This document shows positions 52,789-61,900 of a stretch of DNA of 64,000 nt, in pieces; within the stretch, counting starts at the first letter, position 1, and each line of letters starts with the position of its first letter. Source of the stretch: Fibrobacter sp. Lineage in GTDB: Bacteria > Fibrobacterota > Fibrobacteria > Fibrobacterales > Fibrobacteraceae. The notes under the pieces were generated by a model. The model worked only from the letters and a program-made list of their open reading frames with translations. It ran no database searches and was not told where the DNA came from. The stretch covers positions 44,287-108,286 of the forward strand of contig JAGCGO010000057.1 of the NCBI GenBank assembly GCA_017649565.1. The letters run 5' to 3'. The position numbers and the translations under genes were made by a program.

Positions 52789-53811
52789 TTAGTTGGACGA
52801 AGCGATAAGGACGGGACGGTACTTGTCGAGATCTTCAAGAATACGGGCGGCACCCTTGCACACGCACACGAGGGCATCGTCGATCACGTTGACGGAAAGG
52901 CCTGTTTCCTTGCGGATGCGTTCGTCGAAACCGCGCAGCTGCGAAGCGCCACCCGTCATGATGATACCCTTGTCCAAAATGTCGGAGGACAGTTCGGGAG
53001 GAGTCATGCTGAGAGCCTGCTTGACGGCCTCGATAATAGCCGTAACCGGCTCTTCCAGTGCGGAACGGATTTCGGTGCTGGTGATGGTCATGGTGCGCGG
53101 AACGCCGGCGATAAAGTCGTGTCCCTTGACTTCCATGGAAAGCTCTTCCTCGAGCGGGCTTGCAGAACCGATCTGGATCTTGATCTGTTCGGCGGTGCTT
53201 TCGCCAACGCAGAGGTTGTACATGGTGCGCAGGTGGCGAACAATGGCTTCGTCCATCTCGTCGCCGCCCACACGCACGGAAGCGTTGCAGACGGTGCCGT
53301 TCAGGGCGATAACGGCGATGTCAGACGTACCGCCGCCAATATCGACAATCATGTTGCCCACGGGGTCTTCCACGGGAATGCCCATACCCACGGCAGCAGC
53401 CATCGGTTCGTGGACCAGGTGCACTTCCTTTGCACCCGCCTGGCGCGCAGCGTCGATCACGGCACGCTTTTCCACTTCGGTAATGCCGGAGGGAACACCG
53501 ACCACCACACGAGGTTTCACCATCCACAGCGGGTACTTCTGCACACGCTTGATGAACGTCTGGAGGAGGTTCTCCACCAGCTCGAAGTCGGCAATCACGC
53601 CATCGCGCATCGGACGCACGGCGCGGCTTTCGCCGGGAGTACGGCCAAGCATCTTCTTGGCCTCGAAACCGATAGCCGAGACGCGATTGTTCTTACTGTC
53701 AACGGCAATCACGGTCGGTTCGTTAATGACAATGCCCTGGCCGGCCACATGAACAAGAGTGTTCGCCGTGCCGAGGTCGATACCAATATCACAAGAGAAT
53801 AAGCCGAACAA
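52789..53811 (-). CDS. mreB: Rod shape-determining actin-like protein MreB
   Basis: 340 residues, full length. The actin-fold phosphate loops 'DIGIDLGTANTLV', 'DIGGGTSDIAVIAL' and the adenosine motif 'IIMTGGASQLRGF' are intact. The N-terminal 'MFGLFSCDIG' is read from TTG at 53811, preceded by AAGGA at nine bases; no ATG or GTG is available near the conserved start. First gene of mreB-mreC-mreD-mrdA-rodA. The small lipoprotein gene lies 81 bases upstream and could be co-transcribed. Confidence 0.95.
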   Translation of the reverse strand: MFGLFSCDIGIDLGTANTLVHVAGQGIVINEPTVIAVDSKNNRVSAIGFEAKKMLGRTPGESRAVRPMRDGVIADFELVENLLQTFIKRVQKYPLWMVKPRVVVGVPSGITEVEKRAVIDAARQAGAKEVHLVHEPMAAAVGMGIPVEDPVGNMIVDIGGGTSDIAVIALNGTVCNASVRVGGDEMDEAIVRHLRTMYNLCVGESTAEQIKIQIGSASPLEEELSMEVKGHDFIAGVPRTMTITSTEIRSALEEPVTAIIEAVKQALSMTPPELSSDILDKGIIMTGGASQLRGFDERIRKETGLSVNVIDDALVCVCKGAARILEDLDKYRPVLIASSN

Positions 53812-53892
53812 AATTATGGTCCTTTTTAAAGGGTTAAAACCAAATAATCCTACGCGAAAAAAAATACAATTATTTGCAGAACACGACGGACA

Positions 53893-54255
53893 TTACGGCA
53901 AGGAATCCTTACCAAAATAGAGCTTCTTGAAATAGCGGTCCCAGTGACGGTAGTGGGCGTCATAGCGGTACTTGCGCTTCTCGTGCAGCTTGATGTCCTT
54001 GTACATGAAGAAGTCCACCTCGGCATAGGCCGAATAAATCTCGGCCTTGGCGCCTTCGAACAAACGAAAATCCTTGATGCGGTAGTACGGCGTGTCGAGC
54101 AAGGCAGACCGGTCGCCCGACCCGTGCAGGAACTCGGCGACATTGAACTGGAGGTCGTCCTGGAGGAACGCTTCAAGCTTGGTTTCGATACGTTCCGTGG
54201 GCTCGGAACAGCCCAGGAGCAAGGCGCACGCTATTGCAAAAACAAAAAATTTCAT
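53893..54255 (-). CDS. Small lipoprotein of unknown function
   Basis: 120 residues. Signal peptide with lipobox 'LLLGCS' puts the lipidated Cys at about residue 16. The mature part is charged and rich in Tyr and Lys ('HEKRKYRYDAHYRHWDRY'). No family recognised. It lies just upstream of mreB on the same strand, so a wall- or envelope-related role is possible. Confidence 0.65.
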   Translation of the reverse strand: MKFFVFAIACALLLGCSEPTERIETKLEAFLQDDLQFNVAEFLHGSGDRSALLDTPYYRIKDFRLFEGAKAEIYSAYAEVDFFMYKDIKLHEKRKYRYDAHYRHWDRYFKKLYFGKDSLP

Positions 54256-54294
54256 GGCGAAAAAATATAAATCTTGCGCGCGGTCAAACCATCA

Positions 54295-54327
54295 TAAAAA
54301 AAGAAACGCGCCCTCGAGGCGCGTTTC
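54295..54327 (-). terminator. Terminator of the outer-membrane protein gene
   Basis: A 10-bp perfect stem GAAACGCGCC/GGCGCGTTTC (54303-54312 and 54318-54327) with a 5-base loop, then seven T residues on the minus strand. Confidence 0.85.
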
Positions 54328-54346
54328 CCGTTTTTCAGGATTTCAA

Positions 54347-55636
54347 CTAGAAGGAGTAAGTTGCAGAAATTCTAGAGAAGATGCGGCCTTCGCCCTGGAA
54401 CGGGTTGCGGAAGAGCAGGTCTTCAGCGACGGTCACGTCAATCTTCAGCTTTTCTTCGATGTTGATGCCGAAGCCGAAGCCGACATGGTCGTCCGCGGTG
54501 CCGTTAGCCAGCGGGTTCGTGGCGAAGAAGTTGCCGTTGTCGCGGCAGATGCCGTTGTTGCCGGCGTTCTTCGAATCGACTTCGCAATCCGTATAGAGGA
54601 TGGCCTTCTGACCGCCAACGCGGATGACGAACCAGTCCCACCAGATGTTGCGTTCGATACCGAAGCTGATCATGCCGCCGATGTCGCTACGCTTGTCCCA
54701 GTTCGGATCGTCGTCGTTCTGGGAGTTGTAGAGGCTTTCGCCCGTCGTATAGTTGAACGTCCAGTCGTGGGCCTTCAGCTGATTCCAGATGAAGTCGCCG
54801 CCCAACCAGAAGAAGCCGCGGTCCAGAGCCACGTTGATGCCGAGGCCGACCTGGGCGTGCTTGTCGTCGATGCCCGGAGCCTGGATGAGGTTCATGGAGA
54901 ACGCCGGGACGAGTTCGCCGTCAATTGCGTCGAGAGAGAAGAACGCACGAGAATTGGCGAGGAACGAGAAGTCACCGTCGTCAAAGAAGTTCTTGTGTTC
55001 GGGGCCGTACTGGATACGGGCAAGGCCGAAGCTGAACTCGAAGTCGATGCTGCTGCCGAACTGGAGGTTCAAGCCCGCGTCACCCTGTATGATGGAGGCA
55101 AAGGCTTCGTCAGCCACCTGATAGGAACCGTCTTCAGCCACGTCGCCACCGTCCTGGTGGGCAATGTAGATATGCAAGCCCCATGCGTCGCCGTTAGAAA
55201 GCGAGCCGCCCAAGAAGCCGTCAAAGTTCGTCACCGTCTCGGGAACCTTGGTGGTGTCAGACACGGACGTACCGACAACGCGCGTCGGCAGATACTTGGC
55301 GAGAGGCGATGTACGCCCAAACAGACCGCCTATGGAGAGGCGCGGGTCCGGATTGCCTTCGTCACCGAGAGAAACAGAGAAAATGCCACCGAAGTTCGGA
55401 TGCTGCGGGTCGAGGTTCTTCCCCGTCTCCACGTCCTGCGTGTAGGGGCCGAATTCACCAATCAAATAGTTCGGATAGAGATTGATGTTTGCGGGGTTGT
55501 CGAAAATACTCACGTCATCCATGATGTACGTAGTATTCTTGCCCATGGATTCGATACGGGCAAAAGTCGCAAAGGCGGAGCCGACTCCTAGAATGCCGAA
55601 CGCCATGCCTACTGCAGCAGCTGATTTGAAATTCAT
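54347..55636 (-). CDS. Predicted outer-membrane protein of unknown function
   Basis: 429 residues from MNFKSAA at 55636, with AGGAG eight bases upstream; the frame open to 55747 has no site. Signal peptide 1-24 (VGMAFGILGVGSAFA). The remainder alternates polar and hydrophobic residues like a beta barrel and ends 'ISATYSF' with a C-terminal Phe, the usual outer-membrane assembly signal. An early motif 'DDVSIFDNPANINLYPNYL' occurs in many Fibrobacter-type and related membrane proteins; this is my recollection, not a search result. Pore or structural role unknown. Lies downstream of the AgmX-like gene with a terminator between them. Confidence 0.65.
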   Translation of the reverse strand: MNFKSAAAVGMAFGILGVGSAFATFARIESMGKNTTYIMDDVSIFDNPANINLYPNYLIGEFGPYTQDVETGKNLDPQHPNFGGIFSVSLGDEGNPDPRLSIGGLFGRTSPLAKYLPTRVVGTSVSDTTKVPETVTNFDGFLGGSLSNGDAWGLHIYIAHQDGGDVAEDGSYQVADEAFASIIQGDAGLNLQFGSSIDFEFSFGLARIQYGPEHKNFFDDGDFSFLANSRAFFSLDAIDGELVPAFSMNLIQAPGIDDKHAQVGLGINVALDRGFFWLGGDFIWNQLKAHDWTFNYTTGESLYNSQNDDDPNWDKRSDIGGMISFGIERNIWWDWFVIRVGGQKAILYTDCEVDSKNAGNNGICRDNGNFFATNPLANGTADDHVGFGFGINIEEKLKIDVTVAEDLLFRNPFQGEGRIFSRISATYSF

Positions 55637-55771
55637 ATGAACTCCTGTTGAAAAACCTGCTATAAAGTTAATTTTATTTAACCATAAAAACAATAGATTA
55701 TAACAAATTTGCTGATTTTTTTCGTTTTTTTTAGGACCACGACCCAAGGTCCAAATTCTTAATCCGCGTAC

Positions 55772-55804
55772 AAAAAAAAGACCGAGCTGTGCTCGGTCCT
55801 TTTT
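55772..55804 (-). terminator. Terminator of the TolQ/ExbD/AgmX-like operon
   Basis: GACCGAGC (55780-55787) and GCTCGGTC (55791-55798) pair around TGT. On the minus strand eight T residues follow. Confidence 0.85.
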
Positions 55805-55820
55805 TCAAGCTTTCCAAAGA

Positions 55821-56750
55821 TTATTCGGAGAACGTGAACGGAATGGTTACCGTAGTGTTACCGGACTTCACCTTGCTGAACTTCCAGCGGCTCACAGCAG
55901 ACTTGATTTCGCCATCAAATTCGCCGTAACCAGTGGTGGAAGATGCAATGGAGATGCTGATAACTTCGCCACCCGGAGCGATCGTGAACTTCAAGGTAAC
56001 CTTACCCTGGAATCCCGGTTTCTTCTTCAGGAACTTGTTATAGATGTGACGGAGACCCGGAGTACGCTGACGGACGACCTTCATGATGTCCGCTGCGGAA
56101 CGGGAACCGCCGCCGGCGCCCATGTCGATATCGCGTTCAGACGGAGTCTTGATGGAGCCCTTAGCCTTAGTAGCGATACCACCGCCACCACCGCCAAGGA
56201 GGCCAGCAAGGCCGTCACCGATACCACCGGAACCACCTTCAGCATAACCTTCGTTGAAGCCGCCATCAGCCTTACCGCGACGACCACCGAGAACGGTCTT
56301 ACCCGTCGTCTGGAGGCCAGCCACGTCCTTAAGAACCTTGTCGATGTCCTTGGTGAACTTCTGGTTCTTCATGAGGTCGTAAGCAGCAGCAGAGGCGTTC
56401 TTGGTCTGAGCAGTAAGGAGCTTGAGCACGCCGCGAGTCTGCGGAGCGTTCGGCTGGCCCTTACCACGCGGCTTACCACCGCCACCGGCCTTCTTACGAG
56501 GCTTCTTGGGTTCTTCTTTCTTCTTCTCTTCCTTCTTCTCTTCCTTCTGTTCGATGGACATAGAAGCAGAAAGGTCTTCGTTTGCAGATTCTTCGAACAC
56601 GACTTCGTCAACGACAGCTTCGTACATGGAGGCCCACATACAGATAGCCAGAGCGACGACCAAGGAGATACCGGCGATAGCGCCCATCTTCTTGTCGGAT
56701 TCCGGCATAAGCGACGCGACTAACGGATCCATAGGAACATTCTTAGCCAT
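55821..56750 (-). CDS. AgmX/TonB-like energy-transducing protein
   Basis: 309 residues from MAKNVP at 56750. TM helix at about 22-40, then a Glu/Lys-rich stretch (KEEKKEEKKKEEPKKPRKK) and Gly-rich linkers (GLLGGGGGGIATK), which would span the periplasm. The last 90 residues form the AgmX/PglI C-terminal domain: 'IMKVVRQRTPGLRHIYNKFL', 'GKVTLKFTIAPGGEVISISI', 'VSRWKFSKVKSG', 'TIPFTF'. These proteins use the proton-driven TolQ/ExbD motor to act on the outer membrane, as in TonB transport or Myxococcus gliding. It is last in the TolQ-ExbD-ExbD operon. The cargo is unknown. Confidence 0.8.
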   Translation of the reverse strand: MAKNVPMDPLVASLMPESDKKMGAIAGISLVVALAICMWASMYEAVVDEVVFEESANEDLSASMSIEQKEEKKEEKKKEEPKKPRKKAGGGGKPRGKGQPNAPQTRGVLKLLTAQTKNASAAAYDLMKNQKFTKDIDKVLKDVAGLQTTGKTVLGGRRGKADGGFNEGYAEGGSGGIGDGLAGLLGGGGGGIATKAKGSIKTPSERDIDMGAGGGSRSAADIMKVVRQRTPGLRHIYNKFLKKKPGFQGKVTLKFTIAPGGEVISISIASSTTGYGEFDGEIKSAVSRWKFSKVKSGNTTVTIPFTFSE

Positions 56751-56752
56751 AA

Positions 56753-57247
56753 TTATTCCTCCCCGCCGTTCTTCATCATCACAGCAAATGCGATGTTCGT
56801 GTAACCGGAGAAGCCGCAAGTGGCCATCACCTTATACATAGCATCGTACGGGATGTTCTTGTCAATCTGGACAATGATGTGACCAGCTTCGTCAGCAGGC
56901 AGGTTGTTGGCCAGAGCATGGTCCTTTTCGATCTGGCGGCGGTCCTGCAGAACAGTGTTCACCTTCTCGACGAGGAGGGAATCCTGAGCAAGCACGTCAG
57001 CAGTGGGAACAATCTTTTCATTGTCGACCACCACGAAGCCATTATCGACCACGACCGTCAAAGACACTTCCTTCGGCTGAATCTTGGAGGTGGAGTTCGG
57101 CAGAACCAGGTTTTCGGCCTGGGTCACCAACTGACCTTCAGCGTCGATGTTCTTGATCATGAACACCAGAATGATGGTCATCATGTCCATCATGGACGTC
57201 AAAGAGAAAGGTACGTCTTCGCTATATTTACGAGTTCTTCTAGCCAT
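56753..57247 (-). CDS. ExbD/TolR-family protein with intact motor Asp
   Basis: 164 residues. A TM helix at about 16-32 ('LTSMMDMMTIILVFMIK') contains Asp21 at the place where ExbD/TolR carry the proton-binding Asp. The periplasmic part is a short ExbD-like domain ('EVSLTVVVDNGFVVVDNEKI', 'HIIVQIDKNIPYDAMYKVM'). Works as the proton-driven partner of the TolQ-like channel. Two bases separate it from the next genes on both sides, so the four genes form one unit. Confidence 0.85.
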   Translation of the reverse strand: MARRTRKYSEDVPFSLTSMMDMMTIILVFMIKNIDAEGQLVTQAENLVLPNSTSKIQPKEVSLTVVVDNGFVVVDNEKIVPTADVLAQDSLLVEKVNTVLQDRRQIEKDHALANNLPADEAGHIIVQIDKNIPYDAMYKVMATCGFSGYTNIAFAVMMKNGGEE

Positions 57248-57249
57248 GA

Positions 57250-58134
57250 TTAACCTCCCAACTTAGCAAGGTTGATCTTCGTGAAACCGGCTTCCTTAGC
57301 ACGGTCCATGAGCTGGATGATCTTGTCGAACTGCGTGTCATCGTTAGCAACGATGATGATGTTGTCGACGTCTTCCAGGTCGATGAACTGCGTATGGATA
57401 GCAATCAGGTCCTTGGCAATCACATCGTATGCAGAGAGAGCATAGATGATGTTGCTTGCCGCGGCATCGGGCTTCAGAGCGCGTTCAGAGTTTTCGGAGA
57501 GCGTACTTACGCGGGTACCGGCACTCGGCAACTTCAGAGCAGGCGGCTTCTGCAAGCCGAGCGGGCCTTCGCCAGGAAGGGCGAGGAAGTTGTTGGAACC
57601 GTCGAGGTAAGCACTGTCCGGACGGCCTTCGCCCTGGGACGAATACATGCCCCAGATCACGCGGCCCGGATCTTCTTCAGATTCCTTCTGGATAGCCCAA
57701 AGTTCGATGGATTCGATGTCATAGATGTACTTTTCGACATCCATTTCGGAACCATCCTGGCACTTCGGACCATGACCGCCTTCGACAGCAGCCTTGACAT
57801 CTTCCGGAGCATAGGTGATGAGCTTAGCATCGGTCTTGCAGCGGAAGGTCCACATTTCCTTGAAGTACACGTTCGGCTGGAAACCGCCACGTGCGCCGAT
57901 CACCAAGTAATCGGTGGTAACAGCCAACGACAGATTCAATGCCTGCTGGTCGGGTTCGGGAGGCGTATCGTCCATAATCATGTTGCTGCGCTCAGGCAGG
58001 TTGACTTCGACGATGGCAAGCTTCTGGAACGCCGTCATAGACAGCAGCATAGGAATCAGAATCGTGAACAAGCCCATCGCCGGCAACAGGTCCGGTTCAT
58101 CAGGCTTTTTCGGCTTCTTGATTTCTTTTGCCAT
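57250..58134 (-). CDS. ExbD-like protein lacking the motor Asp
   Basis: 294 residues, much longer than ExbD (about 140). The N-terminal helix 'LLPAMGLFTILIPMLLSM' sits where ExbD has its TM helix, but the proton-binding Asp is absent. A long insert of about 60-230 follows, then a C-terminal half that ends like ExbD ('NIIIVANDDTQFDKIIQLM', 'AGFTKINLAKLGG'). It is placed between the TolQ-like and the second ExbD-like gene. I infer a structural, non-conducting member of the same motor. No known paralogue name. Confidence 0.75.
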   Translation of the reverse strand: MAKEIKKPKKPDEPDLLPAMGLFTILIPMLLSMTAFQKLAIVEVNLPERSNMIMDDTPPEPDQQALNLSLAVTTDYLVIGARGGFQPNVYFKEMWTFRCKTDAKLITYAPEDVKAAVEGGHGPKCQDGSEMDVEKYIYDIESIELWAIQKESEEDPGRVIWGMYSSQGEGRPDSAYLDGSNNFLALPGEGPLGLQKPPALKLPSAGTRVSTLSENSERALKPDAAASNIIYALSAYDVIAKDLIAIHTQFIDLEDVDNIIIVANDDTQFDKIIQLMDRAKEAGFTKINLAKLGG

Positions 58135-58176
58135 AGTTTATAAACTCCAGTTAAATAGTTCTACTCTAATCGACTA

Positions 58177-58797
58177 TTACGACAGGGAGTTGATAATCTT
58201 GAGGCCCTTTTCTTCCATTTCCTGGATAAGGCGTTCGGAGTTCATGTTGAGGATACCGACGATAACCAGAAGAGGCACGGCGGAGAGAAGTCCGAGGAGC
58301 GTAGTACCCATAGCGATAGCGATACCGTCAGCAAGAGCCTTCGGACGTTCAGCAGCGGGCTTGTTAGCAACGGCGTCGAACGTGAAGATCAGACCGTAAA
58401 TCGTACCCATAAGTCCGAGCAACGTGGAGATGGAAGCCATAACGGAGATGATGGAGACGTAACGAGTCAGACGCGGAGCTTCGGTCAGGAACACGGCGTC
58501 GCAAGCGGCCTGCATGCCGTCACGGCCCTGGTTCTTGGCACCAACGATGGCAGCCATAACGCGAGCAATCGGGAGGTTGGTAGCATTAGCGAGGCTCAGA
58601 GCCTGATCGAACTGCTGAGAGCTGATGAGCTTGCCGAAGTCAGCGAGGAAGCGAGCACGGCCGCTGGAGCTCTTGAGCATGATGTACACGAAACGTTCAA
58701 TAGAGAAACCAAGACCGATCATGAAAACGATCAAGATGATCCACATGAACTGGAAACCATCTGCATCAGGGCTGAAAGATTCAAGCATTTTAGACAT
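58177..58797 (-). CDS. TolQ/ExbB/MotA-family proton channel protein
   Basis: 206 residues. Three TM helices at about 17-36, 110-135 and 160-185. The family core 'LTRYVSIISVMASISTLLGLMGTIYGLIFTF' is followed by 'GIAIAMGTTLLGLLSAVPLLVI', including the conserved Thr and small residues that line the proton path. GGAG seven bases upstream supports the start. First gene of the operon that ends with the AgmX-like gene. Confidence 0.88.
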   Translation of the reverse strand: MSKMLESFSPDADGFQFMWIILIVFMIGLGFSIERFVYIMLKSSSGRARFLADFGKLISSQQFDQALSLANATNLPIARVMAAIVGAKNQGRDGMQAACDAVFLTEAPRLTRYVSIISVMASISTLLGLMGTIYGLIFTFDAVANKPAAERPKALADGIAIAMGTTLLGLLSAVPLLVIVGILNMNSERLIQEMEEKGLKIINSLS

Positions 58798-58987
58798 TGT
58801 GTAGTACTCCTTTATTGAGTGTGTTGTTTGTTAATTTTGAAATCCTGCGTTCATAATTAATTTTTTTTGGGGAATAAAGGGGGCTTTGAGGGGTAAAACT
58901 TTGTTTACCCATTCAAAAACGCCATTTTCGCCCCAAATAATAGGGGGAACCCTATGAACAAGGTTCCCCGTAAAATTGTTTTTACCG
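58798..58987. other. 190-bp gap between the TPR gene and the TolQ-like gene
   Basis: GGGGAACC (58944-58951) and GGTTCCCC (58962-58969) pair in a hairpin that is a weak terminator for the TPR gene, with only a short T-rich tail on the minus strand. AT-rich sequence at 58845-58875 may hold the promoter of the TolQ-like operon. No gene seen. Confidence 0.5.
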
Positions 58988-61900
58988 CTAGTATCCGGCC
59001 GGAGAGGCTGCGGGAGCGGGAGCCGGAGCGAGCTGCTTCTTGAGGCTAGCAAGTTCGGCCTTCAGCTTTTCGTTCTCAGCCTTGGCATCCTTGATGATGT
59101 CGCGGTAGGTGTTGATCTGTTCTTCCGGCGTCATGACTTCAGACTTGGCGATCTGTTCCAGACGGGCCTTGGTCTTGAAGTAGGACGGGTCGCTGAACAG
59201 CGTAGACGGGTCGAACTTCGTGATCTTGGTGTTGTTGGCCTCGTTGTTCTCGTCGAGAGACTTCAAGGTTTCGAACAACTTAGCGGTCCACTGGTTGTCA
59301 ATACCGTAGTGAGCAGAAGCCTTGATACCCGTAGCGCACTGCGGGATAGCAAGCTGCTTAGCACCTTCGGACTTTTCGTTAAGGGCTTCGCGGTAGGCTT
59401 CGAGGTCTTCGTGAGCCATTTCGATAGCGTCTTCCTTGACGGCGCCTTCGTATTCCACGTATTCCTTCACGATAGCGGCAGAGTCAGGCAGCGGAGAGTT
59501 GGCGAACGCATCGGCGACTTCGACGAACACGGCGCAGCCCTGGTAGTACATTTCGATATAGCCTTCTTCAGCCTCGATCACGTCCTGGTTGTAGAAGCCC
59601 TGGTCACGAGCAAGGTCGATGTTCTTCTGGAAGATCGGACGTGCCTGTTCGTAGTAGCTCGGGAGCTGCTGCACAACGGTGATACGTTCAGCAAAGCGTT
59701 CTTCTTCCTTCTTGCCGTTCAGTTCCTGTTCGCGGATCTTGGCGGCCATCGTAACGAAGAGCATACCCATCTTGTTGGTGGCACGGAAGGTCCACTTTTC
59801 AGAAGCGTAGGCTGCAGACTTGGAGTAGTGGCCCATGGCCTTCTGGAGGATTTCAACCAAGGTCTTGATGGTCTTGGCCTTGTCCTTTTCCTTGCCCTTC
59901 AGCACATACGGGTCCATCTTGTGGAATTCATGTTCGCCGAGGTAGAAGGCGGCTTCGGCCGGAATGCCCGGGTCGGCATTCTTGATCTGCAAACCGTACT
60001 TGTCGTAGGCTTCCAGAGTCTTGCGGTAGTCTTCGACAGCCTTGTCTTCTTCCTTGAGTTCCATGTAGGCACGGGCGGCACCGATGTAGGCAGCAATCAG
60101 CTTTTCCTTGTCTTCGGTGTACATCCTGATGAAGTTGTGGTATTCCTTAGCAGCTTCGTCCCACTTCTTGGCGTTGGCGTAGGCCAGCGGAATGGAGAAC
60201 GCAGCGTCAAGAGCGTAGGTGCTCTTCGGATAGTCGCGAACGAGGTCCTTGGAGCAGCGGATGGCTTCGTCGGTCATCTTGGCTTCGTCATAGCTCAAGC
60301 ATGCGCTATAGAGGAATGCCGGAGTCTTTTCGTTCTTCGGATAACGCTTGTAAGCGAGTTCGAACGTGATAGCAGCCTGCTTCTTATCCGGAATGGAGTC
60401 GTAGGTCTGGGCAGCGAAACCGATAGCCTGGAAGGCCATGGAATCCTGCGGGAACTGGTTCGTGATGAAGAGGAAGGTCGTAGCAGCGTCACGCGGCTTG
60501 TTGTCCTTCTTGTAAGCGGATGCGGCACGGAGCACGCCCTTGATGGTCAGCGGAGAGCTAGAGTACTGCTTCGGCAAGATCATGAAGGTCTCGGCAGCCT
60601 TGGTGTACTGCTTGGCGCTTTCGTAAGCGGCACCGGCTTCGAACACGGCCTTGTCAGAGAAGGAGACCAGCGGATAGCGCTTCACGAGGGCCAAGTAGGC
60701 CTGAGCACCCTTTTCGTACTGGCCGTTCTTCACGGACTGTTCAGCCATCTGGAAGAGCACTGCAGCGATAGCCTTTTCGATTTCCTTGGCCATGGAGTCG
60801 TTCCTGGTGGCCTTGACATCGTGATACTGCTTGTAGAGCCATTCGAATTCCTTAAGGGATTCTTCGAGCTGGTTGGATTCCAGCAAGGACTGGGCAAGCA
60901 TACGGCTAATGAGCAAGATGTACTGGTGGTTCGGATACTTCTGACGAAGTTCGCGGAGCACCGTCACAGCGGTCTTGTACTGCTTGGCGTCGTAGTGGAC
61001 GATAGCAGCGTTGTAAGCAAGTTCTGCGGCTTCCTTGTTGTTGCCAAACTTCTTCATGTACTTGTCGACCTGTGCGAAGTAGGCCTTGGTCTCTTCGGAC
61101 TTGTAAGCCTTGACAGCGTCGTCACCGTACTTGTTCTTCTTGGCGTTTTCACGAGACTGGTCCATCATGAGCACGGCGTTGTAAGCGGCTTCTTCCTTCT
61201 TCAGGAGAGATTCCGAGCCCATCGGGCGACGGCCGTAGCGAGTGGTGTCGGTGTCAACGATCCAGTTGAACATCTTGGCAGCGTTAGCAAACTGACCCAT
61301 TTCCTGGTACACAAGGGCCAAGTTGATATGAACCTTGTATTCATCCCAGGTCGGTTCCTTGGCATAGCGCTTCAGGAATGCTTCGTAAGCCTTGATGGCT
61401 TCCATATACTGCTTCTTACCGGCTTCCAGGTCACCTTCCTTAGTGAGCTTGGCAGCACGCGCATGGTGGAACTGCGGGATGTCAAGCATAGCGGAACGGA
61501 TAGCACGTTCAGCGTTCTTCACAGATTCAGGATACTTCTGGTTCTTCTTGTACCAAGAAGAGTTGCGGTCATAACGCTTCACAACAACATAACGATGCTG
61601 CTGGGCTTCGTCGAACTTCTGCTGCACGATGAAGATTTCAACCATGGCGATATCGGCGAGCGGAGCGTCGATGTAGTCCGGGTTGATGGCCATCAAGCGC
61701 TTGAAGGACTGGACAGCTTCTTCGTTACGGTCATGGTCCTTGTTCTTCATACCGATACGGTAGTAGACGGAATCCTTGAACGGAACCTTCTTGTCCTTCA
61801 AGAAAGCTTCAGCTTCGGCAACACCACCACCTTCAAGGTCAGAGAAGGAGGCCGCCATGAAGTCCATAGCTTCTGCGCGCAAGTCGTTCGGATATTTGCC

